Made by a program: the position numbers and the translations under genes
Source of the DNA: Pectinatus frisingensis
Lineage (GTDB): Bacteria > Bacillota > Negativicutes > Selenomonadales > Selenomonadaceae
Reading direction: 5' to 3'
Assembly (NCBI RefSeq): GCF_015732285.1
Contig: NZ_WIQU01000040.1
Location: forward strand, 1 to 64,000
Length of the DNA: 64,000 nucleotides
In this document: positions 24,437 through 31,072 of the stretch, piece after piece
Layout of the letters: every line of letters starts with the position of its first letter
Position numbering within the stretch: position 1 is the stretch's first letter
The notes under the pieces: generated by a model
What the model was told of the DNA's origin: nothing
The model's database searches: none
The model's input: the letters and a program-made list of their open reading frames with translations, nothing else

Positions 24437-24491
24437 TTGTTGTCCTCTATGGTGCCTATTAGCGTACTAATAGACACTTACAAGACAATAA
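24437..24491 (-). ncRNA. 55-nt structured RNA element, copy 2 (upstream of ardA)
   Basis: Inner stem GUGUCUAUUAG-UACG-CUAAUAGGCAC, 11 bp; outer stem UUAUUGUC/GACAACAA with one mismatch. Relative to copy 1, stem positions 8 and 9 change on both sides (C-G to U-A, A-U to U-A) and position 7 goes from G-U to A-U. Confidence 0.75.
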
Positions 24492-24492
24492 A

Positions 24493-24678
24493 TCACTTAC
24501 TTATCATACGTACACCAAACATGGTAAATACTTTTGATTTTTTATATTCAACTTGCTTCATTGTTGAGGTGTTAAGTTGTAATCTTTTGACTTCATTTTC
24601 TGTAAATAATTCGTTCTTGATAGAATATAGTGACCTATTGATTTTTACGTTGTCTTTTTGTGCTTGATAGTATTTCAT
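24493..24678 (-). CDS. Small early phage protein
   Basis: 61 aa, basic (MKYYQAQKDNVKINRSLYS at the start). AGAGGAAG precedes the ATG by about 11 bases. Second gene of the early block, between an 85-aa protein and ArdA; candidate host-takeover protein by position only. No motif recognised. Confidence 0.6.
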   Translation of the reverse strand: MKYYQAQKDNVKINRSLYSIKNELFTENEVKRLQLNTSTMKQVEYKKSKVFTMFGVRMISK

Positions 24679-24684
24679 GATTGA

Positions 24685-24942
24685 TTATTCTTCCTCTCTC
24701 TGATATGCTTGTTCTTCCGCATCTTGCAAGGCTTCAATTTTTCTAAATCTCTCTTTTATGATTTCTCTAGCTGTTATAATTCCCGCCAAATAACCTTCTT
24801 GAAACTTGCCAGCACCTTCTAAGATTGCGCTTGCTGTTTCACTGTGTAGAATTGATAACTCAATATCTACCAGCCCTAAAGCTCTATGCTGTGCCCTAAG
24901 TTCTAACCATTTTTTAAAGTGTTCGTTGTCTTTAAGTGCCAT
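24685..24942 (-). CDS. First early phage protein, helical
   Basis: 85 aa, mostly helical with many charged residues (HFKKWLELRAQHRALGLVDI; C-terminus DAEEQAYQREEE). AGAGG lies nine bases before the ATG. It is the first gene after the host-type promoters on the minus strand and is probably made immediately on induction or infection. The profile resembles small phage proteins with helical hairpins; function unknown. Confidence 0.6.
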   Translation of the reverse strand: MALKDNEHFKKWLELRAQHRALGLVDIELSILHSETASAILEGAGKFQEGYLAGIITAREIIKERFRKIEALQDAEEQAYQREEE

Positions 24943-24972
24943 TGTTGTTTACCTCTTTCGTTTTATTTAGTT

Positions 24973-25072
24973 GTTTGTGTTCCCATTGTCATCACGTTCT
25001 ATGGTGAGCGTGTGCCCCGTTGCCCTGTTGGCAATTACAAGAATATCATGTTTGTGTTCCCGTTGTCAACAC
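24973..25072. repeat. Two 23-bp direct repeats in the early promoter region
   Basis: GTTTGTGTTCCC(A/G)TTGTCA(T/A)CAC occurs at 24973-24995 and 25050-25072 with two differences. Each copy contains a TGTCA/TTGTCAA segment that is a -35 box on the minus strand, and GTGTT plus (A)ACAC half-sites. Confidence 0.7.
25040..25069 (-). promoter_or_regulatory. Host-type early promoter (minus strand)
   Basis: TTGACA, 18-bp spacer, TATTCT. The -35 lies inside direct repeat 2 and is bracketed by GTGTT (25054-25058) and AACAC (25068-25072), a possible operator. It points into the early genes. Confidence 0.6.
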
Positions 25073-25104
25073 TTTTTAATAAAATAATTTAAATAGTTTT
25101 TGAG

Positions 25105-25133
25105 AGTAGATATATAAAATGGCTGAATGTCAA
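25105..25133 (-). promoter_or_regulatory. Second host-type early promoter (minus strand)
   Basis: TTGACA, 17-bp spacer, TCTACT, about 65 bp upstream of the previous promoter. Tandem early promoters parallel A1-A3 of T7. Confidence 0.5.
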
Positions 25134-25213
25134 GAACCGCAAGGCTTTTCAGATTTCAAAATAAGTTAAAATCAAGGTAAAATTTCTAGATCAGAGTTAA
25201 AATAATTATTGTG

Positions 25214-25260
25214 ATGACATATAAATTAATATGTGTTATAATCTCATTGAGAACACATAT
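25214..25260 (+). promoter_or_regulatory. Promoter and palindromic operator of the RHH regulator gene
   Basis: ATGACA (25214-25219), 17-bp spacer, TATAAT (25237-25242). A 9-bp inverted repeat, ATATGTGTT (25229-25237) and AACACATAT (25252-25260), overlaps the -10 box and the start site. Its left arm is mostly untranscribed, so it is more likely a protein-binding site than an RNA hairpin, fitting autoregulation. Confidence 0.68.
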
Positions 25261-25275
25261 AAAGAAGGTGAGTAA

Positions 25276-25431
25276 ATGGACGATAAGCAATTAAAAAATA
25301 AATATATTCATGTGAGAATAGAAGAAAACTTCAAGAATGACATAACAGCATTAGCTAAAAAATATGGCATGAATATATCAGATTTAATTAATGTTTTATT
25401 ACATCAGTGGTATGTAGACAAAACAAAATAA
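25276..25431 (+). CDS. 51-aa ribbon-helix-helix (Arc/MetJ-type) regulator, candidate lysogeny repressor
   Basis: MDDKQLKNKYIHVRIEENFK leads into a beta strand (YIHVRIE), then two helices (KNDITALAKKYG, ISDLINVLLHQWYVD): the RHH fold, in which the strand pair of a dimer reads the DNA major groove. GAAGGTGAG precedes the ATG. It is divergent from the early genes, has its own promoter with a palindromic operator, and ends at a bidirectional terminator. No cI-like gene is seen elsewhere in the window, so this is the best candidate for the switch regulator, although a repressor could also lie beyond base 1. Confidence 0.75.
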   Translation: MDDKQLKNKYIHVRIEENFKNDITALAKKYGMNISDLINVLLHQWYVDKTK

Positions 25432-25435
25432 ATAA

Positions 25436-25479
25436 AAAGCCTACTTCAAGTTATCTTAAAGATATCTAAAGTAGGCTTT
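25436..25479. terminator. Bidirectional terminator between convergent RHH and membrane-protein genes
   Basis: AAAGCCTACTT (25436-25446) pairs with AAGTAGGCTTT (25469-25479), with an inner TATCTT/AAGATA pair. T-rich sequence follows on the plus strand and A-rich sequence (T-rich in the minus transcript) on the other side. Confidence 0.8.
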
Positions 25480-25626
25480 ATGTTTAATGTTTCTTATTCT
25501 TTTTATGACATACAAAATACCTTCAATGATAGCAGCAAACAATAAACCACTAATAAAGACCAAAATAAATAATATTTTCCCTTTAAACGCCTTATGACAA
25601 ATAAAATAAATTAACCATAAAATCAC
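25456..25626 (-). CDS. Possible 56-aa membrane protein (GTG start)
   Basis: Open frame starting at GTG: VILWLIYFICHKAFKGK and ILFILVFISGLLFAAIIEG give two likely membrane segments, then a basic tail VIKRIRNIKHKAYFRYL. Its stop falls inside the terminator hairpin. The ribosome binding site is weak, so confidence is limited. It follows the 71-aa membrane protein in the same direction. Confidence 0.35.
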   Translation of the reverse strand: MILWLIYFICHKAFKGKILFILVFISGLLFAAIIEGILYVIKRIRNIKHKAYFRYL

Positions 25627-25652
25627 CTAAACAAACAACTAAATCCAATTAA

Positions 25653-25868
25653 TTAACCTCTTTCATCATTTTTAATATGTATTAATATATAAAAGATAAT
25701 AAATAATATAGACATCATAATAACAGGCATTGCATAATGAGTAATATTTTCTTCGCTTAAGGCAACTAAAAGACCAGATAGCACCCATAAGACACCTAAA
25801 GCAGCTAAAAGCCATTTAAGACCTTCTTTATCTATAATTAATTTTATATTATGTCTACCTCTTTTCAT
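25653..25868 (-). CDS. 71-aa two-helix membrane protein of the lysogeny region
   Basis: MKRGRHNIKLIIDKEGLKW is a basic cytoplasmic start; two membrane helices follow (LLAALGVLWVLSGLLVAL and AMPVIMMSILFIIFYILIHI), then KNDERG. Located between the RHH gene and the integrase control region. Small membrane proteins at this place in prophages are often expressed in the lysogen and can act in superinfection exclusion, which is only a suggestion. Two GTTAAC palindromes lie just upstream (about 25875-25905). Confidence 0.6.
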   Translation of the reverse strand: MKRGRHNIKLIIDKEGLKWLLAALGVLWVLSGLLVALSEENITHYAMPVIMMSILFIIFYILIHIKNDERG

Positions 25869-26038
25869 TCTTTAAGTTAACTTTAAGTAGTTTCTAGTTA
25901 ACCTAACATTATTAGATTTATTTCAGATTTAAATATAACATAAGCAGGATATTTAAGCAACTACAAGATATAGTATGTATTACTTAAAGTTGCCTACAAG
26001 ATATTGTGGTTCTAAAGATTAAAACAGATAGGTCTATT

Positions 26039-26066
26039 TTGACACACTAGCACACTAAATTATAAT
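26039..26066 (+). promoter_or_regulatory. Consensus sigma-A promoter 1 toward the integrase
   Basis: TTGACA (26039-26044), 16-bp spacer, TATAAT (26061-26066): perfect boxes. The -35 is part of TTGACACACTA, repeated in the next promoter. Confidence 0.7.
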
Positions 26067-26068
26067 TG

Positions 26069-26096
26069 TTGACACACTACATACAATTAGTATACT
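26069..26096 (+). promoter_or_regulatory. Tandem sigma-A promoter 2 toward the integrase
   Basis: TTGACA, 16-bp spacer, TATACT. It begins three bases after the -10 of promoter 1, and both -35 boxes are followed by CACTA. Confidence 0.65.
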
Positions 26097-26151
26097 TTGA
26101 CCTTTTGACCTTTATAAAACTACAGGTACTTTAAGCAACACAGAGCATACT

Positions 26152-26303
26152 TAGCTATTTTAATAGCATAAAATAATTTCATGAAGAACCTATAGCACTC
26201 TTTAAGCACCTAAAAGCATATTGACATAGTAACTATAAGTATTGTAATATTATTCATGATAATATATATATATGTCTTATCTTATAGCTATTTTAATAGC
26301 ATA
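26152..26303. repeat. 19-bp direct repeat containing a palindrome, two copies
   Basis: TAGCTATTTTAATAGCATA occurs perfectly at 26152-26170 and 26285-26303, 133 bp apart. Each contains GCTATT-TT-AATAGC. Candidate binding sites for integrase, an excision factor or the RHH regulator. Confidence 0.75.
26221..26248 (+). promoter_or_regulatory. Sigma-A promoter 3 toward the integrase
   Basis: TTGACA, 16-bp spacer, TGTAAT; located between the two 19-bp repeats. Confidence 0.5.
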
Positions 26304-26477
26304 TACTAGCTTTAAGACACTTAAGTATAGTTTAAGCAGGACTTTAGGTATCTAGTAGTATATATAAGTGTTCTATAAGTCAACGGAAAGTGGGCAATGG
26401 GGGATTCGGTGCAGCCGTCTGGCATATATATGGACGTAAATTTATTTTCAAAATTTTAAGTTTAGGAGTGATTATCT

Positions 26478-27604
26478 ATGGCAAAGACAAAAGGTGGACA
26501 CAGGAGACCTAAAGGTGAAGGCTCAATCCAAGTTATGCCTAATGGGAACTATAAGATGACTATAAGTATCGGAGTAGGTCTTGATGGTAAGCAAAAGCGT
26601 AAAAGTATCACAGCAAGCTCCAAACCAATATTGATGTCTAAAGTAGCAAAACTCAGAGTATCTTTAGGACAAGACATTCAACACTCTAGTACCCCAAAGC
26701 TCTTTAAGGATGTAGCTAAACAGTGGCTAGAATCCAAAGAAGGTATGGTGTCAACAAATAGTTATATCAGTTATACTACCACTTATAAATCCTTCTTTTA
26801 CCTTTTTGATTCTTATAGGATAGACAAGATTACCTCAGATATTATAGATGAAGCTCTTATGAGCGTTAAGGGAACTAAAAGTAACCGTAGACCATCTGTA
26901 GGCACACTCATAGGTTACAAAAGGGTCTTAGGTGTCTTTTTCAATTATGCTGTAGACAAACAGTATATAGCAACATCACCTATGAAAAGGACTATGACGT
27001 TCTCTAAAAGGAAGCAAAAGGTTGACCTAGTGATTCCTACTAAAGAGGAACTTAAAGGTATACTACAAGATGCCAAGAAGTTTGATAAGGAGACAAAAGA
27101 TTACACATTACAAATATATCCCTTATTTCTATTAGCTACTGCCACAGGGATGAGGTTAGGTGAAATGTTAAACCTAAGACATTCAGATATAGACATGAAT
27201 ACAAATACCATATTTATTAAGCACAAACTACTTTAGATGGTGCTGACCAACCTTTAAAGACTGAAAGTTCTCAACGAAAGATTTATGTCAACCCAAAGGT
27301 GCTTAAAGTTCTCTCTGGTGACACTGAGTTTCTTTTTAATATCAGAGGAAAACATGCTAAATATCAAGTTGCTGCCACATATCTTCATAGGTACTTTGAG
27401 GATGCTAAGGTTCCTGAAAGGTTCACAATGCACTCCTTTAGACACTATCATGCTACGGAACTCTTATTAAATAAAATTGGGGTCAAAGAAGTAAGCAAGA
27501 GATTAGGACATAGTGACATCCAAACTACTTTAAATCTTTATGCTCACTGGATTCCAGAAATGGACACTGAAGCTGCTAGAGTGATAGATGATAGCTATAT
27601 TTAG
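26478..27604 (+). pseudogene. int: Tyrosine integrase, interrupted by a frameshift
   Basis: Phage integrase of about 375 aa if intact. The first part (to 27236) carries the N-terminal arm-binding and core-binding domains and the first catalytic Arg (TGMRLGEMLNLRHSD). The second part, in the -1 frame, carries HSFRHYHATELL (HxxR), GHSDIQTTLNLYAHW with the late His and the Tyr nucleophile. The frames overlap only at 27221-27233 (an upstream stop at 27218-27220 limits it), around CACAAACTACTT; re-reading one A restores KHK-TTLDGADQPL. No canonical slippery heptamer is in phase. Most likely a one-base deletion or a sequencing error. AGGAGTG precedes the ATG. Confidence 0.85.
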
Positions 27605-27605
27605 C

Positions 27606-27638
27606 TGGTGCTTATATGGTGCTTATATGGTGCTTATA
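27606..27638 (+). repeat. Three tandem 11-bp repeats (TGGTGCTTATA) right after the integrase stop
   Basis: Perfect head-to-tail copies at 27606-27616, 27617-27627 and 27628-27638. Because integrase-proximal att sites usually lie here, they may be part of attR or integrase-binding repeats. No matching copy is available since the other end of the prophage is outside the window. Confidence 0.7.
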
Positions 27639-27666
27639 CACTAATTATGTCATTCAAATCTAAAAA

Positions 27667-27728
27667 TAAGACCCATAGGATAAAACCCTTAACGCTTTGT
27701 TGTTATTGGTTTTATCCTATGGGTCTTA
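27667..27728. terminator. 21-bp perfect inverted repeat, bidirectional terminator at the prophage-host border
   Basis: TAAGACCCATAGGATAAAACC (27667-27687; 21 bases, first base outside the T-tract) pairs with its exact complement at 27708-27728 around a 20-base loop. It separates the convergent integrase and host secreted-protein genes and may contain or adjoin the attachment core. Confidence 0.7.
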
Positions 27729-27748
27729 GAGTTTCTAAAGACTATAAA

Positions 27749-28435
27749 TTATATCAAGGATTTATTTTGCGTATTTGTTTTTTCGTAACTTTTAATGATT
27801 TTTTGAACCTTTTGCTGTTCGGTATGGGATGTTTTCACAGTGGAAATAGTTGATTGTTCTTTTGACTGGGAATTGTTCCATAAACCAGCGGCTTTTAATT
27901 CTGCGGGACTAATCTGATCACGTTGTCTGCTCAACAATTCCTGCCTATGATCATTGGCATACGCAATTATTGATTCATAAAAAGTTCGATCCAAATTTTT
28001 GGCGGACATTTTATCAATACTGTCAACCCGGTTGGAATTGAATGTTGATATAGGGCTCCACCAGATGTTAAGGTATTCGTCAGAGACATAAGTTACTATA
28101 CGAGCCTTGGTGTCGATATGTAATATACCCGCATAGCCCCACAAATTATCGAATCCGCTGAGGTCCTCATCATTCCAGCGTCGTTTTTCTACGACATCCT
28201 GCATTTCTATCCAGTCGTATTGTTCTAAAATTGGAACTTCCAGAATATTGGTATCAGCTAAACCGTCATTGCCGACGGCATACTTCATTTCTGCTTTGTT
28301 GAAATAGTACCCGATGCGCGGTGAAGCCTGAACCCATTGGTAAATATCATCCGGTATTGGCTGTGCCGCTGCTGTCGTCAGGCTGTTTCCCAATATAAAG
28401 AGAAATGCCATCCAAAAGCTAATTATTTTATACAC
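27749..28435 (-). CDS. Secreted host protein of unknown function
   Basis: About 228 aa with a signal peptide (KIISFWMAFLFILGNSLTTA then AAAQP). The start is taken as GTG at 28435 after AGGAGG; the longer frame has no start signal. The mature part contains PDDIYQWVQASPRIGYYFNK, a repeated-looking W-rich region (GFDNLWGYAGILHID) and YLNIWWSPISTFNS, then a Gln/Ser-rich tail that ends QNKSLI. It may be a surface or periplasmic protein. Its 3' end is the closest host sequence to the prophage, so it may have been altered by integration. Confidence 0.7.
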   Translation of the reverse strand: MYKIISFWMAFLFILGNSLTTAAAQPIPDDIYQWVQASPRIGYYFNKAEMKYAVGNDGLADTNILEVPILEQYDWIEMQDVVEKRRWNDEDLSGFDNLWGYAGILHIDTKARIVTYVSDEYLNIWWSPISTFNSNRVDSIDKMSAKNLDRTFYESIIAYANDHRQELLSRQRDQISPAELKAAGLWNNSQSKEQSTISTVKTSHTEQQKVQKIIKSYEKTNTQNKSLI

Positions 28436-28743
28436 CTTTTTTACATACCTCCTAATAATTGACCTGCTGTTATTATAGCATATTATTATTTTTTGAAAAC
28501 CGGCGGATGAGATTAAATGCAAAACCACAATAAATATAAACATATTTTGCGCAATGACAATAAATTATTTTATATACTGCTATAAAACTTAATAAGTTAA
28601 TATATAATGATGATAAAAATAAATAAAATTAAGTATTGGAGAAAACTATCCGTACAGCTGCCTTGCTTAATTAGTTTCATTTTAGTACAATTATAAAGTC
28701 AATATAGTTAATGTATATTATCATTTTAGGGGGTAGATCTTTA
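28436..28743. other. Divergent intergenic region, nothing specific recognised
   Basis: 308 bp, AT-rich, between two divergently read genes. Only the ribosome binding site of the permease (GGGGGT, about 28730) is clear. I looked for a purine riboswitch because the downstream gene is a purine permease but saw no conserved core. Confidence 0.4.
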
Positions 28744-30048
28744 ATGTCTTTGAATGAAAAATTCAAATTCAGTGAACGTAATACTACATTGGGCACGGAA
28801 ATCATTGCCGGTATTACTACTTTTGTAACGATGTCTTACATAGTTATTGTAAATCCTAGTGTTTTGAATAAAGCCGGCATGGATTTTAACGGAGTGTTTA
28901 TAGCTACTATCCTGGCTGCTGTGATTGGTACGCTGATAATGGGATTGGTGGCGAACTATCCTATTGCCATAGCACCGGGGCTGGGTATGAACGCGTATTT
29001 TGCTTTCGTTATCGTTCTTGGAATGGGTATCCCATGGCAGTCGGCATTGGGCAGTGTTTTTATAGCATCAGTAGTTTTCCTGCTGCTGTCGCTTACTAGT
29101 TTTCGGGAAGCATTAATAGATGCTATCCCCACTTCATTAAAAGCAGGGATAAGTGCAGGTATTGGATTATTTATTGCTTTTATCGGGATGCAGAATGCCC
29201 ATCTGGTAGCGCCGTCACCGGCAACTATAATAACATTGGGAAATTTTTCCGAACCGGTTGCTTATATGACTCTTTTAGGGCTTTTTATAACGATAGTTTT
29301 ACTTGTTAACGAAGTACCGGCGGCAATATTTTTAGGAATGGTGATAACTGCGGTAGTTTCGTTTCTCATGGGGTTTATTCCTTTGCCGTCAGCTGTTTTT
29401 AGCATGCCGACAGGACTTGAAAATACATTTATGCAGATGGACTTGGCCGATGCGTTTTCACCTAATTTGTTCGCTATAATATTTACTTTTTTCCTGGTTA
29501 CATTATTTGATACTACGGGTACGATGATTGGCGTCGCCAGTCAGGCCGGACTTATGAAAAATGGCAAATTTCCCAATGTCAGAAGTGCACTTATGGCAGA
29601 TGCTGTTGCCAGTACCTGTGGATCACTGTTAGGAACTTCGCCAACCTCGGCATATGTCGAATCCGGGTCAGGGGTAGCAGCCGGTGGTCGTACAGGATTT
29701 ACTTCAGTGGTAGTGGCAGTATTATTTTGCTTCATGTTGTTTTTGGCACCGATAGCCCAAGTGTTGGCTGCTGTACCGGCAGTGACGTCACCGGCATTGA
29801 TTGTTGTCGGTTTTTTAATGATGGGCAGTCTTAACCAGATTGATTGGCATAATGTGGAAGAATCATTGCCGGCATTTTTTGTTTTGTTCTGGATGCCTTT
29901 ATCTTATAGTATAACCAATGGTGTCGGTGCCGGGCTTATCAGTTATCCACTGATTAAAATATTCCGTGGTAAATTCCGTCAGGTTCATCCGCTTTTATAT
30001 ATTTTTATGGTATTGTTCATAATACAGTTTATTATGATGAATCATTGA
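28744..30048 (+). CDS. NCS2-family (AzgA/PbuG-type) purine permease
   Basis: 434 aa, 12-14 membrane segments. Motifs typical of the hypoxanthine/guanine/adenine H+ symporter subgroup: GTEIIAGITTFVTMSYIVIV at the start, ANYPIAIAPGLGMNAYFAF, TLFDTTGTMIGVASQAG and GTSPTSAYVESGSGVAAGGR. Start at 28744 after GGGGGT (an upstream in-frame start lacks a signal). The following glucosaminidase gene starts 18 bases after the stop, so the two may be co-transcribed, though their jobs seem unrelated. Confidence 0.92.
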   Translation: MSLNEKFKFSERNTTLGTEIIAGITTFVTMSYIVIVNPSVLNKAGMDFNGVFIATILAAVIGTLIMGLVANYPIAIAPGLGMNAYFAFVIVLGMGIPWQSALGSVFIASVVFLLLSLTSFREALIDAIPTSLKAGISAGIGLFIAFIGMQNAHLVAPSPATIITLGNFSEPVAYMTLLGLFITIVLLVNEVPAAIFLGMVITAVVSFLMGFIPLPSAVFSMPTGLENTFMQMDLADAFSPNLFAIIFTFFLVTLFDTTGTMIGVASQAGLMKNGKFPNVRSALMADAVASTCGSLLGTSPTSAYVESGSGVAAGGRTGFTSVVVAVLFCFMLFLAPIAQVLAAVPAVTSPALIVVGFLMMGSLNQIDWHNVEESLPAFFVLFWMPLSYSITNGVGAGLISYPLIKIFRGKFRQVHPLLYIFMVLFIIQFIMMNH

Positions 30049-30065
30049 TTAAGGAGCGAGTCCTA

Positions 30066-30800
30066 TTGTTTAGAGTTAAAATTTACTGGTTAAATGTATT
30101 GATATTAAGTATGATTTTATTTGTAACTGCTGCATCAAATACTTGTTTGGCAAAAAGCCTTCCCCGTGAGCACGATAAGAATGTTATTATGCGGGTGAAC
30201 AATGCTGCATCACATAAAATATTTTCCGATAAGATACAGCAAATACTGACCGATTATAATAAACCGGAAAAAATTAAGCCGCAAATTTATACATCACCGG
30301 ATTCGATTATGGGGACGGCTACAGCCACACCTGAACAATGTGTACGTTATTTGCTGCGGGTAAATCCTAATCCGTCGATTTCAGTTTCACCTCAGGAACT
30401 GGTCTCTTATTATTATCAGGAAGGTAGTCGTGAGGGTGTGCGCCCAGACGTCGCATTTGCACAAGCTTTGGTTGAAACTGGATTTTTTCGTTATGGCGGC
30501 ACGGTAACACCGGATCAAAATAATTACTGTGGCTTGGGCACTACAAGTACCATCGTCAAGGGGGCTTATTTCCCTACCTCCGAGTTAGGCGTCAGAGCTC
30601 ATATTCAACATTTACTGGCATATGCTTCAACAAATGTTCCCAAAGAGCCAATAATTGATCCGCGTTATTCATTGGTGCGGTCGATTTATCAAACAGGTAC
30701 CCTGAAAACGTGGCAGGATTTAAATGGCCGCTGGGCTGTACCGGGAGATATTTATGGGCAGAATATATTACGCATATATCAGGCTATTTTGAACTCATAA
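30066..30800 (+). CDS. Secreted glucosaminidase-domain protein
   Basis: About 244 aa. Signal peptide FRVKIYWLNVLILSMILFV to SNTCLA. The C-terminal domain (VSYYYQEGSREGVRPDVAFA, QALVETGFFRYGG, NNYCGLGTTS, ELGVRAHIQHLLAYA) is a glucosaminidase/lysozyme-like fold with the catalytic Glu in QALVETG; it would cleave peptidoglycan glycan strands outside the membrane. Start chosen as TTG at 30066, seven bases after AAGGAGCG; an upstream TTG overlaps the permease stop and lacks a site. A terminator follows. Confidence 0.85.
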   Translation: MFRVKIYWLNVLILSMILFVTAASNTCLAKSLPREHDKNVIMRVNNAASHKIFSDKIQQILTDYNKPEKIKPQIYTSPDSIMGTATATPEQCVRYLLRVNPNPSISVSPQELVSYYYQEGSREGVRPDVAFAQALVETGFFRYGGTVTPDQNNYCGLGTTSTIVKGAYFPTSELGVRAHIQHLLAYASTNVPKEPIIDPRYSLVRSIYQTGTLKTWQDLNGRWAVPGDIYGQNILRIYQAILNS

Positions 30801-30822
30801 ACAATAATATATATATAATTAT

Positions 30823-30866
30823 AAATACCGTTAAGTGAGAATTGATCCTTAACGGTATTTTGTCTG
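30823..30866 (+). terminator. Terminator after the glucosaminidase gene
   Basis: AAATACCGTTAAG (30823-30835) pairs with CTTAACGGTATTT (30848-30860), followed by TGTCTGTT. Confidence 0.8.
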
Positions 30867-30969
30867 TTAAAAAAATATTTGTATAGATAAAAATTTATTT
30901 ATAGTACTAAAACTACGATTTTATTTGGCATGCTGATTAAGATACGCAGTTTTCTTATTAACTATATAC

Positions 30970-31020
30970 CTACTATATGTTGTATGTAGCATTGACATAA
31001 ACTTCTATATATAGTAAAAT
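30970..31020 (+). promoter_or_regulatory. nrdD promoter with two NrdR-like boxes
   Basis: Promoter TTGACA (30992-30997), 17 bp, TAAAAT (31015-31020). Box-like CTACTATATGTTGTAT (30970-30985) and CTTCTATATATAGTAA (31002-31017) have centres 32 bp apart, about three helical turns, as expected for paired NrdR sites; the second covers the spacer and -10. NrdR itself is not in the window. Confidence 0.65.
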
Positions 31021-31072
31021 CTGATTATTATTTGAGAAATGTGTTTTATCTCAGGAGGGTGGACGAAACAAA

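Larger units (their letters stand above)
25869..26477. promoter_or_regulatory. 600-bp AT-rich control region upstream of the integrase
   Basis: No convincing gene. It holds repeated short motifs: TTTAAGCA at least four times, CTACAAGATAT twice (about 25963 and 25994), GTTAAC twice, and a 19-bp repeat listed separately, plus three plus-strand promoters. A GC-rich island (26381-26436) interrupts the AT-rich sequence. Integrase arm sites, operators or a packaging-related signal are all possible. Confidence 0.55.
1..27640. mobile_element. T7/SP6-supergroup prophage (incomplete at left edge)
   Basis: About 27.6 kb of minus-strand genes follow T7 order from early region (right) to tail genes (left): RNA polymerase, SSB, endonuclease I, lysozyme-like protein, primase-helicase, DNA polymerase, exonuclease, portal, scaffold, capsid, tail tubular A and B. 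A plus-strand integrase sits at the early end next to host genes, so this is an integrated temperate relative of an otherwise mostly lytic group. Internal virion, tail fibre, lysis and terminase genes are expected beyond base 1. The right border is placed between the integrase stop and the host gene at 27749; the exact att core is not identifiable because the other end is missing. Confidence 0.93.

Noticed and set aside
24961-25040. Third copy of the 55-nt covarying hairpin
   Set aside because: CTTGTAA and CACCATAGA are present on the minus strand, but the inner stem (TTGCC/GGCAA) is elsewhere and the outer stem does not pair, so similarity is only partial.
26381-26436. Remnant tRNA at the prophage end
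   Set aside because: The GC-rich patch cannot be folded by eye into a cloverleaf and lacks T-loop and CCA-end sequences.
27218-27240. Programmed -1 frameshift in the integrase gene
   Set aside because: The zero-frame codons around the junction (CAC AAA CTA) do not form an X XXY YYZ heptamer and no downstream pseudoknot is apparent; a small deletion or sequencing error is simpler.
25436-27728. CRISPR-like array in the repeat-rich region before and after the integrase
   Set aside because: Repeats are short (8-19 bp), irregularly spaced or directly tandem, with no uniform spacers and no cas genes.
28544-28743. Purine riboswitch before the NCS2 permease
   Set aside because: No three-stem core or conserved loop sequences could be found in the leader.
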